Shown: positions 9,679-20,414, counted from the stretch's first letter. The stretch: 64,000 bases of DNA from CAWEBF01 sp963807235 (GCA_963807235.1 CAWEBF010000018.1:1-64000); one strand, 5' to 3'. A program made the numbers and translations. Notes: a model not told the origin generated them from the sequence alone.

Positions 9679-9679
9679 G

Positions 9680-9707
9680 TCACAATTCACAATTCACAAT
9701 TCACAAG
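9680..9707. repeat. 7-bp tandem repeat, TCACAAT x4
   Basis: Four copies (TCACAAT three times, then TCACAAG) right after the DinB stop. The same unit class occurs at 36856-36931. Confidence 0.9.
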
Positions 9708-9826
9708 TCAGAAAGTCGGGCACGGAACTGTAATCGCGCTGACAGATCTCGCCGCTTCCTGCGCGCGGGTGCGCGTCGTCGCGGGCGCTGGCCCAGCACG
9801 CCGATTGCAGCCTCCATCGTCTCGGC

Positions 9827-10891
9827 ATGTCACCGCCACCAGCCGGCGCCGCGGCGCACTCCACATCCTGGCCTGTCGCGCGGCCGTCCGGCGCCATCTA
9901 CAGCACGACCTTCGATCGGACGCTGCTCATCGGCCCCGCGCTGGCGGGCCTGCTCGCGGGCGCGGCGGCGGTGGCCGAGCCACGACTGTATGTGCCACTG
10001 CTCTTCGCCGATCTCTGGCTTCTGGGGTACCACCACGTCGTGGCCACGTACACGCGGATGGCCTTCGACAAGGGCAGCCTGGCGCGGCACCGGTTCCTGG
10101 CCGTAGACCTGCTGCTGCTGATGACGGCGGCAACCGTGGGCCTGGCCTACACGGCGGGCGCCTGGGTGATCGCGTCGGCCTTCCTGTACCTCCAGTGGTT
10201 CCATTACATGCGACAGGGCTACGGGATTGCCCGGATGTACTTCCGAACCTCGGCGGCCGGGCAGGTGGCGGGATCGCGGGATGCGGTCACCGATGCCGTG
10301 ATCTACTTGGTGCCGATCTACGGCATCGCTGCGCGGTCCACGACCATCGGGGAGACGTTTCTGAACCTGCCCATCAAGGCGATCGTGTTTCCGACGGAGG
10401 TCGTGTCGGCATTGGGCGCCCTCGCGGCGATGGCCGTGGGTGCCTGGGTGCTGCAGACCGCGCGCCAGATCGCCCAGGGCACGTTCGTCCCGGCGTACGC
10501 CGGATTCGTGGTCTCGCATATCGCGATGTTCCTGACGGCCTATGTGGTGATCGACAACGCCAACGCGGGATGGCTCGCCATCAACATCTGGCACAACTTC
10601 CAGTACGTGCTCGTGGTGTGGATGACCAACGTCAAGCGGTTCGCCGGACGCGTCGATCCCGAGGCCCGGTTCCTGTCCCGGATCAGCCAGCCGCGCCGCG
10701 TCGCGTCCTACTTCGGCTGCTGCATCGCCATCTCGACATTCGTCTACCTGGGCCTGGAGAGGGCGGCCGCCTTCGTGGTGGGTCCCGGCGTCGGCGCGAC
10801 GCTCGGGATCTTCATGGGCATCAACTTCCACCACTACGTCGTGGATGCGGTGATCTGGCGGCGCAAGCGCGCAGCCGTGGCCGCCACGTAA
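9827..10891 (+). CDS. His-rich polytopic membrane protein, unknown function
   Basis: 354 residues with about nine hydrophobic segments. Paired His and aromatic motifs occur in or next to the helices: LGYHHVVATYTR, QWFHYMRQGYG, NIWHNFQYVLVVW and INFHHYVVDAVIWRRK. Such spacing resembles membrane enzymes that bind haem or two irons (compare carotene oxygenases and desaturase-like proteins), but I cannot place it in a named family. It is separated from the next gene, an acyltransferase, by only 18 bases, so they may form a lipid or envelope modification unit. ATG at 9827; an N-terminal cytoplasmic tail of about 25 residues precedes the first helix. Confidence 0.75.
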   Translation: MSPPPAGAAAHSTSWPVARPSGAIYSTTFDRTLLIGPALAGLLAGAAAVAEPRLYVPLLFADLWLLGYHHVVATYTRMAFDKGSLARHRFLAVDLLLLMTAATVGLAYTAGAWVIASAFLYLQWFHYMRQGYGIARMYFRTSAAGQVAGSRDAVTDAVIYLVPIYGIAARSTTIGETFLNLPIKAIVFPTEVVSALGALAAMAVGAWVLQTARQIAQGTFVPAYAGFVVSHIAMFLTAYVVIDNANAGWLAINIWHNFQYVLVVWMTNVKRFAGRVDPEARFLSRISQPRRVASYFGCCIAISTFVYLGLERAAAFVVGPGVGATLGIFMGINFHHYVVDAVIWRRKRAAVAAT

Positions 10892-10909
10892 GACGAACCT
10901 GGCGCTCCA

Positions 10910-12105
10910 TTGACTCGAGGCACGCCGTCCGTCGGGGGCGTTCACTGGCCGGAGCTCGACGGCCTGCGCGCCCTGGCCATCGCGCTCGTGGTGGCCCGCC
11001 ATAGTCTGCGCCCGTTCATCTCGGAGGACGACTACGCCGCCGTGGCGAGCTGGGGCGGACTCGACCTGACGCCGTTCCTGATGAACGGCTGGGTGGGCGT
11101 GGATCTCTTCTTCGTGCTCAGCGGCTTCCTGATCGGGCGTCAGGCTTTCCGAAACGATGGCTGGGGCGCTTCTGGTTCAAGCGCGTGACGCGCATCGTGC
11201 CCGCGTACTGGACGTGCCTCGCGCTCGTGGCTCTGGGTCTGACGGGCGCCCGCGCGTGGGGCCAGGCGGGCTGGGACTTCGCGGCGCACATGGTGATGCT
11301 GCAGGACTACACCGGCAGCGTCTTCGTGCCGGCGTTCTGGTCCCTTGGCGCGGAAGAGAAGTTCTACCTCCTGGCGCCGTTTCTGGCGCTCGCCCTCGTC
11401 CGCGTGCGGCGACCGTGGCTGCAAGGCGCGATGCTGCTTGCACTCTGGCTCGTGCCGGTCGCGTCGCGCGCGGTAGCCGCACGCGATGTCGTGGCCCCGG
11501 TCGCGTACCTGGAGTACTTTCCGTCGTTTCGCAGCCCGTTCCACTTGACCTGCGAGTCGCTGGTGCTCGGCTTCGGCATCGCCTGGGCCACGGTGCACCT
11601 GCGGGCCGAGGTGCTGCGGCCGCGCACGCGCGAAGCCGTGTTCTGGTCAGGCGCCGCGGCGCTGCTCGCGGCACTGGCGCCGGCGACGCTGCTGGGTCGA
11701 ATCGGCTGGTGGACGATCGTGACGATGCCGGCGATGGTCGGTGTGGGCTTCGGGGCGATGGTCCTGGCCTGCGTCAGCGGCCGCGGCAGCTACAGCCGCT
11801 GTCTGGCGTGGGCCGGGTGGCGGCCTCTGGCCCTCGGCTCGTTCTCGCTGTACCTGACGCACATGATGGTGATTCCTGTCGCCCTGGCTGGCAGCCGAAC
11901 GCTGCTCGACGCCACCGCGCCGTCCACGACCGCGCAGTGGCTGGCATTCCTGCCGTGGTATCTCGCCTTGTCGTCGGTGTCGGCGTGGGCGCTCTACGCC
12001 GCTGTCGAGCGCCCGGTGTTGGCATGGCGCGACCGTGTGCTGCATCCCGTCCGCCGCGAGGCGGTCACGGACACACTGGCGGCGCCGCGGCCGTCTGCCT
12101 TCTGA
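10910..12105 (+). CDS. Acyltransferase 3 family membrane protein (one frameshift)
   Basis: Membrane O-acyltransferase of the OatA/NodX type, which acylates sugars of peptidoglycan, LPS or exopolysaccharide. Helix 1 has ELDGLRALAIALVVARHS with the catalytic-type Arg and His; then GWVGVDLFFVLSGFLIG, FKRVTRIVPAYW and FWSLGAEEKFYLLAPF, all family hallmarks, followed by eight or so helices. TTG start at 10910. One G is missing from the run at 11163-11166 (TGGGGCGC where TGGGGGCGC restores WGRFWFKRV), splitting the gene. The length after repair, about 398 residues, is normal. Confidence 0.9.
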
Positions 12106-12118
12106 GCGCCGGCCACCT

Positions 12119-12246
12119 CTAGCGAGGCTCCGCCTCAGACCCTCGAGGCTCCGCCTCGCTAGTGCAGTGTCTGATTGCCCCGCCTCCGGCGGGGCGTAGA
12201 AAACTTGACTCATTTGGCTGGAAATTCAGGAGCCAAGTTTTCTAGG
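12119..12246 (+). repeat. Nested-hairpin repeat element, copy 1 (full)
   Basis: Three hairpins in a row: CTAGCGAGGC/GCCTCGCTAG (12119-12162); GCCCCGCC/GGCGGGGC (12177-12195); and TAGAAAACTTGACTC (12197-12211) with its near-perfect inverse (12230-12244, one mismatch). Between hairpins 1 and 2 is the core TGCAGTGTCTGATTG. Copy 2 is at 40402-40506 in reverse orientation with the same loop. Partial copies are at 24719-24785 and 32513-32589. Confidence 0.9.
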
Positions 12247-12277
12247 GTTCGGCCCACCCTCCAGCCCAGCCAGGACG

Positions 12278-12283
12278 TATAAT
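12278..12283 (+). promoter_or_regulatory. -10 element upstream of the Mo/Fe-S oxidoreductase operon
   Basis: Perfect TATAAT 24 bases before the ATG at 12308, giving a short leader. A GAGGA-like SD is present at about 12295. No convincing -35 is seen. Confidence 0.5.
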
Positions 12284-12307
12284 TCGCGATCGCGAGGACG
12301 CTCAACG

Positions 12308-12772
12308 ATGGTCAATTTGAACGTGAACGGTACGGCTCGATCTTTTGACGGCGACGACGACATGCCGTTGCTGTGGTATCTCCGCGACGATCTGCGGCTC
12401 ACCGGCACGAGATTCGGCTGCGGGGCGGGGCTGTGCGGCGCGTGCACGGTGCATGTGGACGGGCAGGCCGTGCGTGCGTGCCAGACCCAGATGCGAACCG
12501 TACAGAACAAGCGGGTCACGACCATCGAGGGGCTGAGCGCCGACGGCAGCCACCCGTTGCAGCGCGCCTGGGCGACCGCCAACGTCCCGCAGTGCGGCTA
12601 TTGCCAGACGGGGCAGATCATGCAGGCGGCGGCCCTGCTCAGCCGCACCCCGAACCCGACCGACCAGGACATCGACCGCACGATGGCCGGCAACATCTGC
12701 CGCTGCGGCACGTATCAGCGCATTCGCGCGGCCATCAAGCAGGCCGCCGGCGCGCGAGGAGGGCGGGCATGA
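12308..12772 (+). CDS. (2Fe-2S) subunit of isoquinoline 1-oxidoreductase-like enzyme
   Basis: 154-residue electron-transfer subunit with two [2Fe-2S] clusters. The plant-type ferredoxin cluster is CGAGLCGACTVH plus the downstream Cys in AVRACQTQ. The second, helical cluster is CGYCQTGQIMQA and NICRCGTYQRIR. It passes electrons from the Mo site of the next gene's product. As in IorA-type pairs there is no FAD subunit, so the acceptor is probably a cytochrome or quinone. Its TGA overlaps the ATG of the large subunit (ATGA), indicating coupled translation. Confidence 0.93.
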   Translation: MVNLNVNGTARSFDGDDDMPLLWYLRDDLRLTGTRFGCGAGLCGACTVHVDGQAVRACQTQMRTVQNKRVTTIEGLSADGSHPLQRAWATANVPQCGYCQTGQIMQAAALLSRTPNPTDQDIDRTMAGNICRCGTYQRIRAAIKQAAGARGGRA

Positions 12773-15032
12773 GCCTCATCGAAAACGTCAGCCGCCGCCA
12801 GTTCCTCGAAGGCCTGTTCTCGACCGGCGCGTTCGTGATCGCCGCGCAGGTGCTGCCCAGGAATGCCTGGGCTCAGGATCCCGGCGTGCGCACCCGCGCA
12901 CAGTCGGCGCCGCTTGCGCCCAGCGTGTACCTGGGTGTCGAGCCCGACGGTACGGTGTTCATCGTGACCCACCGGTCCGAGATGGGCACGGGCATCAGGA
13001 CGTCGCTGCCGCTCGTGGCGGCCGACGAGCTCGAGGCCGACTGGAGCCGCGTTCGCATCGAACAGGGTCTGGGCGATCCGAAGTACGGCGATCAGAACAC
13101 CGACGGGTCGCGTCCGTGCGCGACTTCTACGAGGCCTTCCGTCGCGCGGGCGCGTCCGCGCGCGTGATGCTGGTCAGCGCCGCCGCGGCACAGTGGGGTG
13201 TCCCCGTGGCCGAGTGCGCGGCGCAGAACCACGAGGTGGTGCACCGGGCCAGCGGACGCCGCCTGGCCTATGGCGCCCTGGTTCCCGCGGCCGCCAAGCT
13301 GCCGGTGCCGGCCCCCGAGACGCTGCGCTTCAAGCCGAAGACCGAGTGGAAGTTCGTGGGCCAGGAACGGCCCATCTACGATCTGGCCGACATCACCAGC
13401 GGCAAGGCGCCGTTCGGCCTCGACATCTATCGCGACAACATGCTGGTGGCATCGATCGAGCACCCGCCGGTCGTCGGCGGATCGGTGAAGAGCGTGAGCG
13501 ACACCGAGGCGCGCAAGGTACGCGGTGTCCGCGACGTGATCACGCTGGATCCTCCCAAGCCGCCGCTGATGTTCCAGTCGCTCGGCGGCGTGGCCGTGGT
13601 GGCCGACAACACCTGGGCGGCGCTGAAGGGGCGGCGCGCACTGAAGATCGAATGGAACGACGGGGCGAACGCCAAGTTCGAGTCGGGCGCGTTCCAGAAG
13701 CAGCTGGTGCAGACGGTCAGTCAGCCCGTCAAGGTGGTCCGGAACCACGGGAACGTGGACGCGGAATTCGCCAAGGGTGGGAAGGTGCTCGAGGCCACCT
13801 ATTCGACGCCGATGCTGGCGCACGCCTCCATGGAGCCGCCGGCCGCCGTGGCCGACTTCCAGAACGGCAAGGTTACGGTGTGGACGCCGACCCAGAATCC
13901 GCAGGCGGCGCAGGAAACCGTGGCCGCGGCACTGGGCATCGACAAGAAGGACGTCACGTGCCACGTGACGCTCCTCGGCGGCGGCTTCGGCCGGAAGAGC
14001 AAGCCCGACTTCGCGGCCGAGGCGGCGGTGCTGTCCAAGCGCCTTGGGCGGCCGGTGAAGGTGGTGTGGACGCGCGAAGACGACCTGAAGCACGACTTCT
14101 ACCACGCCGCGGCGGCCGTGTACCACAAGGCCGTCGTGGATGGCCGCGGCAAGCCGACGGCGTGGCTGCACCGGTCGGCCTTCCAGCCGATCGCGTCCAC
14201 GTTCGACCCGACGGCGAAGTATCCGCTCGGCTTCGAGCTGGATCTGGGCCTGACGGATCTGCCGTACAACGTGGCCAACATCCGTGCCGAGAACGGCCCG
14301 GCCGATGCCAACGTGCGGATCGGCTGGTTCCGCGCGGTCACCAACAACTTCCATGTCTTCGCCTCCGGCAGCTTCGCGGACGAGATGGCGCACGCCGCCG
14401 GGCGCGACCCGCTGGAGTTCCTGCTCGACATGCTGGGGCCCGGCAAGGTGCTCGACCTCAAGGCGCAGGGCGTGGAGTACTCGAACTACGGCGCGCCCTA
14501 TGACAAGTACCCGATCGACACACGGCGGCTGCGCCGCGTGCTGGAGATCGCCGGCGAGAAGTCGGGGTGGGCGCAGCGCAAGAAGGGCGGCGGCCGCGGC
14601 ATGGGCATCGCCGCGCACCGCAGCTTCAACACCTACGTGGCCTCGGTCGTGGAAGTGGAAGTAGACAGCCGTGGCAATTTCAGCGTGCCGCGCATCGAGC
14701 AGGTGGTGGATGCCGGCGTGATCGTGAACCCGGATCGCGCGCGGTCGCAAATGGAAGGCGCCGCCGTGATGGCCGTCGGCCTCGCGCGCAACGGCGAGAT
14801 CACGGCCGCCAACGGCCGTATCCAGCAGACCAACTTCCACCAGTTCCAGGTGGCGCGCATGAACGACGCGCCGCGTCAGGTGAACGTGACTCTGGTGGAA
14901 AGCGACGCGCTGCCGACCGGCGTCGGAGAACCCGGCGTACCGCCGGTGATCGCGGCGCTCGCCAACGCGATCTTCGCGGCCACCGGCAAGCGCGTCCGCG
15001 AGCTGCCGCTCTCGAAGACGAAGCTCGCCTAG
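12769..15032 (+). CDS. Molybdopterin-dependent oxidoreductase large subunit, IorB/aldehyde oxidase type (one frameshift)
   Basis: Large subunit holding molybdopterin cytosine dinucleotide, which hydroxylates N-heterocycles or oxidises aldehydes. It opens with a twin-arginine signal (SRRQFLEGLFSTGAFVIA, then NAWAQ), so the mature enzyme is periplasmic. Mo-pterin binding loops include LLGGGFGRKSKPDF, and the catalytic Glu lies in LPTGVGEPGVPP near the C-terminus. One base is missing near 13112: GDQNTDGS runs into RSVRDFYEAF when repaired. Total about 755 residues, normal for IorB. The substrate cannot be deduced. Confidence 0.92.
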
Positions 15033-15042
15033 CGTTAGTCAG

Positions 15043-15075
15043 GGCGATGGCGGCGGCACGGCCACCGCCATCGCC
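15043..15075. terminator. Hairpin between convergent genes
   Basis: GGCGATGGCGG (15043-15053) pairs perfectly with CCGCCATCGCC (15065-15075), extendable inward. It lies between the stops of the oxidoreductase large subunit (plus) and the kinase gene (minus), so it can serve both. Confidence 0.65.
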
Positions 15076-15100
15076 AACCCACTGGCGGCCGCATCGAGCA

Positions 15101-17791
15101 TCACTTGGCCCAACCCATGCGGACGTCGATCACGTCAGACTCCGGCTGCTCCACCGCTTGCGGAATATAGAAGCGTGAGCCGTCACGCGACACGGCCAGG
15201 AAGTTCAGATCCCCGAACGTGGTCGCTGGAAGACGAGCAGGGAAGAGCGGCGACGGAGTAGCCGCCCGGAACTCGCCGCCCGAAGCGGCGACGGGAACCG
15301 ACCAGATGTAGTTCCGACCTTGGTATTCGTCGAGGTAGACGATTTCCCTACCATCCTTGCGCCACGTCGGATAATTGCCGCGGCTGGTCACCTGCTTCCG
15401 TAATCCCGGCCCTGGGTATGGCTGCGCATAGGTGCCTCCGCCGGTGTAAATCCCTCCGCGTTCACTCCCCGCGGCGGAGGCGGTGTACACAATCCAGCGC
15501 CCGTCTGGCGAAAAGCGGGCATGCGCAATCGTCTCCCCCGTCTGGAGCAAAGACTTAGGTTCTTTCTGCACGCCGTCCAGCCGAAACGAGAACACCGTCG
15601 TATCCAAAGGGCCCCGGCCGAGCAGCAGCGTTTTGCCGTCCGGAGAAATGTCTTCCAGACGTCCCATTCCGGGCAGGTTCCCCAGTTCGCGAAGCGTCCC
15701 TTCACCGGTCACAGGGCGTTCCACAACGCGGAGGCCCTTTCCGATGGCCAAGATCCCCCCTAGGAACTTCAATCCGTCCGGCGACCAAAGCAAATCCCCA
15801 GGCGCATGCTCCAACTGTTGCTGCCCCGGCCTACCGGGTTCCAGGAGCCACGCGGCTGCGTTGAATGCAACGAGCAGGCGTGTTTCGTCGGGCGCGAGCT
15901 TGAGTGTCTGGACAACGGTGGGAGAACCCGCCGTGCCGACCTCCTTCCCCTGCCGGTCAAAGATGGTCACCTGGGACAGACCGGCCGTTCCGGGACGCCA
16001 GGCCACCACGCCTGAACGGGACACGGAAAAGTGCGCGACGTAGAACGCGGGCGAGGACGCCACCCGCTGCTGGATTAACTCCGGTCGCCCTTCAGCGTCC
16101 TGGCCGAGCGATCCAACGTTTGCGCATAGAGGTTGTCATTGCGAACGAACAGGATGCGTCCTCCACCCGCTGGCGAATAGTGGGCCGCGGTGGCGTTTTT
16201 CATCAGCAGAACGGGATCGACGGCACGTCCGTCACGCAGCGTGGCCAAGTAGATTTCAGAGTCCTCGACCTTCCCTGAGAATGCCAGGAACAGAAAATCG
16301 TCGCTGTCGGGCAGGAACTCCGGCCACCAGATCCAGCGGTCGCTCGGCAGGTGGTCACTTCGATCCGTTTCGCGACTCCACCGGCCGCCGGCACGGCGTA
16401 CAGGCCTCCCCCTCCGCTCGCCGAATGCTGGAATGAGAAGCGTACCGTTGTCGCTCCAACTCCCGCCCACCATCGTGGCGATATCGTTTGCGACAATCTC
16501 CGGCGCGCCGTCCGGCACACGCATCTTCTTCAGGTTGGTCCCGTCGCTGAACACGAACGACCGCGAGTCCGGGGACCAGAATCCGGGGTTTCTGAAACCG
16601 CCTGTGCGTACGGGTTCCGTCGTGAGCGCGTTCAAGTGCCGCACCTGCACGCCAACATCACCAGGCGACGCGATGTTGCTGTAGAAGATCACCGCAGAGC
16701 CGTCGGGTGAGATCTGGGGGGTTGCATGCAGGTCGCCGACGGGCGTGAGGTTTCCTGTCGTCGGCGCGATCGTAAACGCCAGATCCGCCGCCGTCGCGCC
16801 TGGCGCCGTCGGCCGCGGCCGCAACCACCCGATCGTTGCGATCGTGGCGAGAATCGCCGCCACGGCCCAGCCAATCCACTGATAGGAATGCCTCGGGGCC
16901 GGGACACGTCGGTCCCGCTCTTGGGTCCGCGAGATATCTGGCAAGAGCGACCCGCGCCTCGCCGATATCGCGTAGGCGTGTCTTCGCATCCCGATCGAGG
17001 CACCGGCGCAGCAGGGTCTTGATCGGCGCCGGTGCGTCCAACTTGTCGAACTCGATCGAGCGCCGCAACACGTCGGCGAGCGTATGCACGACCGTATCGC
17101 CGCCGAACAGACGCTGGCCGCTGAGCATTTCCCACAGGACGACGCCGAAGGCCCAGATATCGGCGCGGCGATCGACCGGAGTGCCCGCGGCCTGCTCCGG
17201 GCTCATGTACGCGGCGGTGCCGAGGATCAGCCCAGCCTGCGTCATCGCCGGCGTGGTGATCGTCGGCGATTGAGTGAGTGCTCCTGTAGCCTGAAGCCCG
17301 GAGCCTGAAGCCTCCGTGGCTTTCGCCAGCCCGAAGTCGAGCACCTTCACCGTGCCGTCCGCGCGGACTTTGATGTTCGCGGGCTTCAGATCACGATGGA
17401 CGATGCCCTGCTCGTGCGCCGCCTCCAGCGCATCGACGATCTGTTTCGCGATCAGCAATGCGTCGTCGAGTGGGATCGCTCCACGCGCGGTCCGCTGAGA
17501 GAGATCCTCGCCTTCGACGAGCTCCATCACGAGGGCCTTGACGCCGTCGCCGTCTTCCAGCCCGTAGATGGCCGCGATGTTCGGATGGTTCAAGGACGCG
17601 AGGACCTCGGCTTCGCGCTGAAACCGCGCGAGCCGATCGTGGTCAGCGGCAAGCAAGGGTGGCAGAATCTTGATCGCGACCTGACGCTTCAGCTTCGTGT
17701 CGGTCGCCCGATACACCTGGCCCATCCCGCCTTCGCCGATCTGCGCGGTGATGTCGTAAACGCCGAGGCGGGTGCCTGGAGCGAAGGCCAA
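15101..17791 (-). CDS. Ser/Thr protein kinase with membrane anchor and PD40 beta-propeller (four frame breaks)
   Basis: Receptor-like kinase: cytoplasmic kinase domain (residues about 10-275), one membrane helix (QWIGWAVAAILATIATIGWL), then an extracytoplasmic TolB/PD40 beta-propeller. Kinase motifs: IGEGGMGQVY, VAIKILPP, HRDLKPANIKV, DFGLAKA, YMSPEQ and DIWAFGVVLWEM, all complete, so active. Propeller blades show ISPDG, SPDGRWIVYT and similar. TTG start at 17789-17791 (LAFAPGTRLG), chosen by comparison with the paralogue at 27366 and because a TATAAT lies 10 bases upstream. Frame breaks are near 16915, near 16400 and 16365 (a compensating pair around GGGGLYAVPAAGG), and near 16083 (one base missing from a C run). 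Confidence 0.9.
17288..17315. repeat. 7-bp tandem repeat inside the kinase coding region
   Basis: Four 7-base units (AGCCTGA, AGCCCGG, AGCCTGA, AGCCTCC) lie inside the kinase gene. On the minus strand they encode the Ser/Gly/Ala-rich insert between DFGLAKA and the activation segment. The paralogue at 27366 has a different short insert here. It is the only array clearly inside a conserved domain. Confidence 0.8.
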
Positions 17792-17801
17792 ATGTGGCGT
17801 G

Positions 17802-17807
17802 ATTATA
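17802..17807 (-). promoter_or_regulatory. -10 element of the kinase gene, near-leaderless
   Basis: TATAAT on the minus strand, 10 bases upstream of the TTG at 17791. The predicted RNA would start within a few bases of the start codon. No SD is seen. No clear -35. Confidence 0.55.
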
Positions 17808-17876
17808 CGGGTGCGGATTTGTAAAAACGCGGCCGAGGGGCTAAACCCTGGACCCGCGCGGCCGATAAGCCCATGC

Positions 17877-18622
17877 GTGCCGATCCCGCGGGGCGAATCC
17901 GGCGCCTCATCGAAGACCGCGAGCTCCGGGGCCTTTCTCGCCCTGGCCATCATTGCGGCGGTGTCGGTACCGCCGGTTCCGGCGGCCCGCACGGCGGCCG
18001 TAAAGAGCACACGGCGGCCGCGGAAACAGGGGCTGTGTCCGGCCTGGTGCGGTTGACGGCTCCCGCCAGGCGGCTCAATACAACGGGCGCGTATCCAAGC
18101 CGGCGCGTGACCCTGTCACCCCAGCGGGCGGCCTCCGAACTGGAGAACGTCGTCGTCTTCGTCCGGCGGGCCCGCCCCGAGCAGCCGGCGCCGGCACGCG
18201 TCGAGATCCGCCAGGTCAACGAAGAATTCGTCCCGCACCTGGTGACCGTGACCACGGGGTCGACCGTGGAGTTCCCCAACGACGACCTGGTGTTCCACAA
18301 CGTGTTTTCCTTGTCGAGTGCCGCGACGTTCGATCTGGGACGCTACCCGCAGCGCACCTCGAAGGCCCGGACGTTCTCCAAGCCCGGCATCGTGAAGGTG
18401 TTCTGCCACCTGCACTCGCACATGAGCGCCATCGTGCGCGTGTTCGACCATCCCTATTTCGCGCGGCTGGACGGTAACGGCCGGTTCACGATCGACGGCC
18501 TGGAGCCCGGCCGGCACGAGGTGGTGGCCTGGCACGAGCGCGTGGGTGAAGCCAAGGGCAGCCTGGTCGTGGCCGCCGGCGAAACCACCGAAGCCTCCTT
18601 CTCCCTGCCGCTCGCCGACTGA
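17877..18622 (+). CDS. Exported cupredoxin-like protein (one frameshift)
   Basis: Periplasmic plastocyanin/methylamine-utilisation-like protein. A signal segment (GAFLALAIIAAVSVPPVPA) is in one frame. One base is missing near 18000, after which SGLVRLTAP...LENVVVFVRR continues. The cupredoxin fold shows VTVTTGSTVEFPNDDLVFHN, FSKPGIVKVFCHLHSHM (the His/Cys/His/Met copper-site pattern) and a C-terminal carboxypeptidase-like beta domain (RFTIDGLEPGRHEVVAWHE). GTG at 17877 is the best start in the signal frame; an ATG at 17873 is in the other frame. It is transcribed divergently from the kinase and sits two bases ahead of the HD-GYP gene, so copper or redox signals may feed c-di-GMP. Confidence 0.82.
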
Positions 18623-18624
18623 CC

Positions 18625-20377
18625 GTGCCAATCACGCGCCTCACGTCACGACACGCCCCGCGTCTGGCGGTCTGGATCACGGGCGTGAGCTTCACGGTGA
18701 TAGCCGGGGTGCTGGGCCTGACGTTCCTGGTGCTGTCGTGGCAGACACAGTCGCGCCTGCGCCGGGCGGCGGCCGACGACCTGGAGGGCAGCCAGCAGCG
18801 CTTCGCCGACATCGAGACCCGCCGGACGCGCGAGCGCCGCCTGCAGGCGGTGGCGCTGGCGGAAAACCCGACGCTCAAGGCCGCCGTGGACACGTATGTG
18901 TCCGAGGTGGAGCAGGGCACGCCGTCGGCGGATCTGCTGCCGACGATTCGCCACGAGGTGGTGAAGCTGGCGGAGTTGATGGGCGTCCCGGCGCTGGCCC
19001 TCGTGGAGAGCCGCACCGGCGCGATCCTGGCCAGTGCCGGCCATCGCTCGAACGACTGGCCTCCCGGCGCGCGCGTCACATGGGCCGAAAACGCCGCCGG
19101 CAACGAGGTCGTGATCAGCCGGGGCCGTTCGCTGTTCCTGGCCACCACCGTGCCGCTCCAACTGGGGCCGGACACGGTGGGCACGGTTATCCTCGCGACG
19201 CCGCTCGACGACACGTATGCGCACACGCTCGCGGCCGGCGCGCGTGCCGACGTGGTGATCTTCCACGAGGGCCAGGTGGTGGCAGGCTCCACGGCGAGCG
19301 CGCTGCGCAAGGAGATCGCGACGGCGGCGCTCCCGGACGCGGGCCCGGTGATCCTCAACGGCCAGGAGCTGGTGGTCAGGCGGCTGTCGCAGCTCGGATC
19401 CACGGCGCGTCTTCGCCGTCAGCTCGGTGGCATCGGCGGCCACCGCCACGACCTCTGAAGTGACGCGCGTGATGTTCTTCGTCGGCGCGCTGGCGCTGCT
19501 GCTCGCCGGCGCCGCCAGCCTGTGGCTGGCCCGTACGCTGGCCAAGCCCATCGACGACCTCACGGTGTCGCTGGCGCGCATGGCCGAGACCAGGGACCTC
19601 GACGGGCCGCTGCCGCGCAGCGGCGTCAGCCGCGAGATGGACGCGCTGGCCGACTCGTTCGACACGCTGCGCTCGGCGGTGTCGCAGGCGGAAGCGGAAT
19701 CGGACGCGGCGTACCTGGGCGTCATCGGCGCGCTGGCCGCGGCGCTGGACGCGCGCGATCCGTACACGGCCGGCCACTCGCAGCGGGTGTCGGACCTGTC
19801 GGTGCTTCTCGCCAAGGAAATGAGTCTGCCGGCGCAGGACCGCGAGACGCTGCGGCTGGGTGCGCTGCTGCACGACATCGGGAAGATCGGCATCAACGAC
19901 AGCGTCTTGCGCAAGCCGGGGAAGCTCACGCCCGAGGAATTCGATCACATCAAGCTGCACCCCGTGCTCGGCGCGCGCATCCTGCAGCCGCTCACGTTCC
20001 TTGCGCCGCACCTGCCCGTAGTGGAGCTGCACCACGAACGTCCCGACGGCCGCGGCTACCCGCACGGCCTGCGGGGCGACGACATCCCGTTGTTCGCGCG
20101 GATCGTGCACGTGGCCGACGCGTTCGACGCGATGACGAGCGCGCGCGCCTATCGTCCCGCCCGGCCCGCCGCCGAGGCCATGGCCGAGCTGTGGCGGAAC
20201 GTCGGCACCGACTTCGACCCGCGCGTGGTGCAGGCGATGGCCGCCGTGTGGGACACGAAGCTGGTGCAGTCCGCGGGAGACTCGGCGTCCGTGGCCGCGC
20301 CCTTCCGCGACCCCGTGGGCGCCACGCTGCCATTTCGCCTCCGCGCGCCAGGCCGGCTCCCGCAAACCGTCGGATAA
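18625..20377 (+). CDS. Membrane HD-GYP c-di-GMP phosphodiesterase with HAMP (one frameshift)
   Basis: Membrane receptor that hydrolyses c-di-GMP. N-terminal helix (LAVWITGVSFTVIAGVLGLT), periplasmic double-Cache-like sensor of about 230 residues, second helix (MFFVGALALLLAGAASLWLA), HAMP, then HD-GYP. Catalytic signature complete: HSQRVSDL, LLHDIGKIGI, HP...HHERPDGRGYP and DAFDAMTSARAYR. One base is extra near 19408; repair gives TARVFAVSSVASAAT between sensor and helix 2. GTG start 2 bases after the cupredoxin-like gene, so the periplasmic protein and this receptor are probably co-expressed. Confidence 0.92.
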
Positions 20378-20414
20378 AGAAGGCCTCCCCCCTCGTACCA
20401 GGAATGGGGATCGA

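Noticed and set aside
11647..12213. Minus-strand gene starting MSQVFYAPPEAG
   Set aside because: The start lies in the hairpin repeat and the rest is the antisense of the acyltransferase gene.
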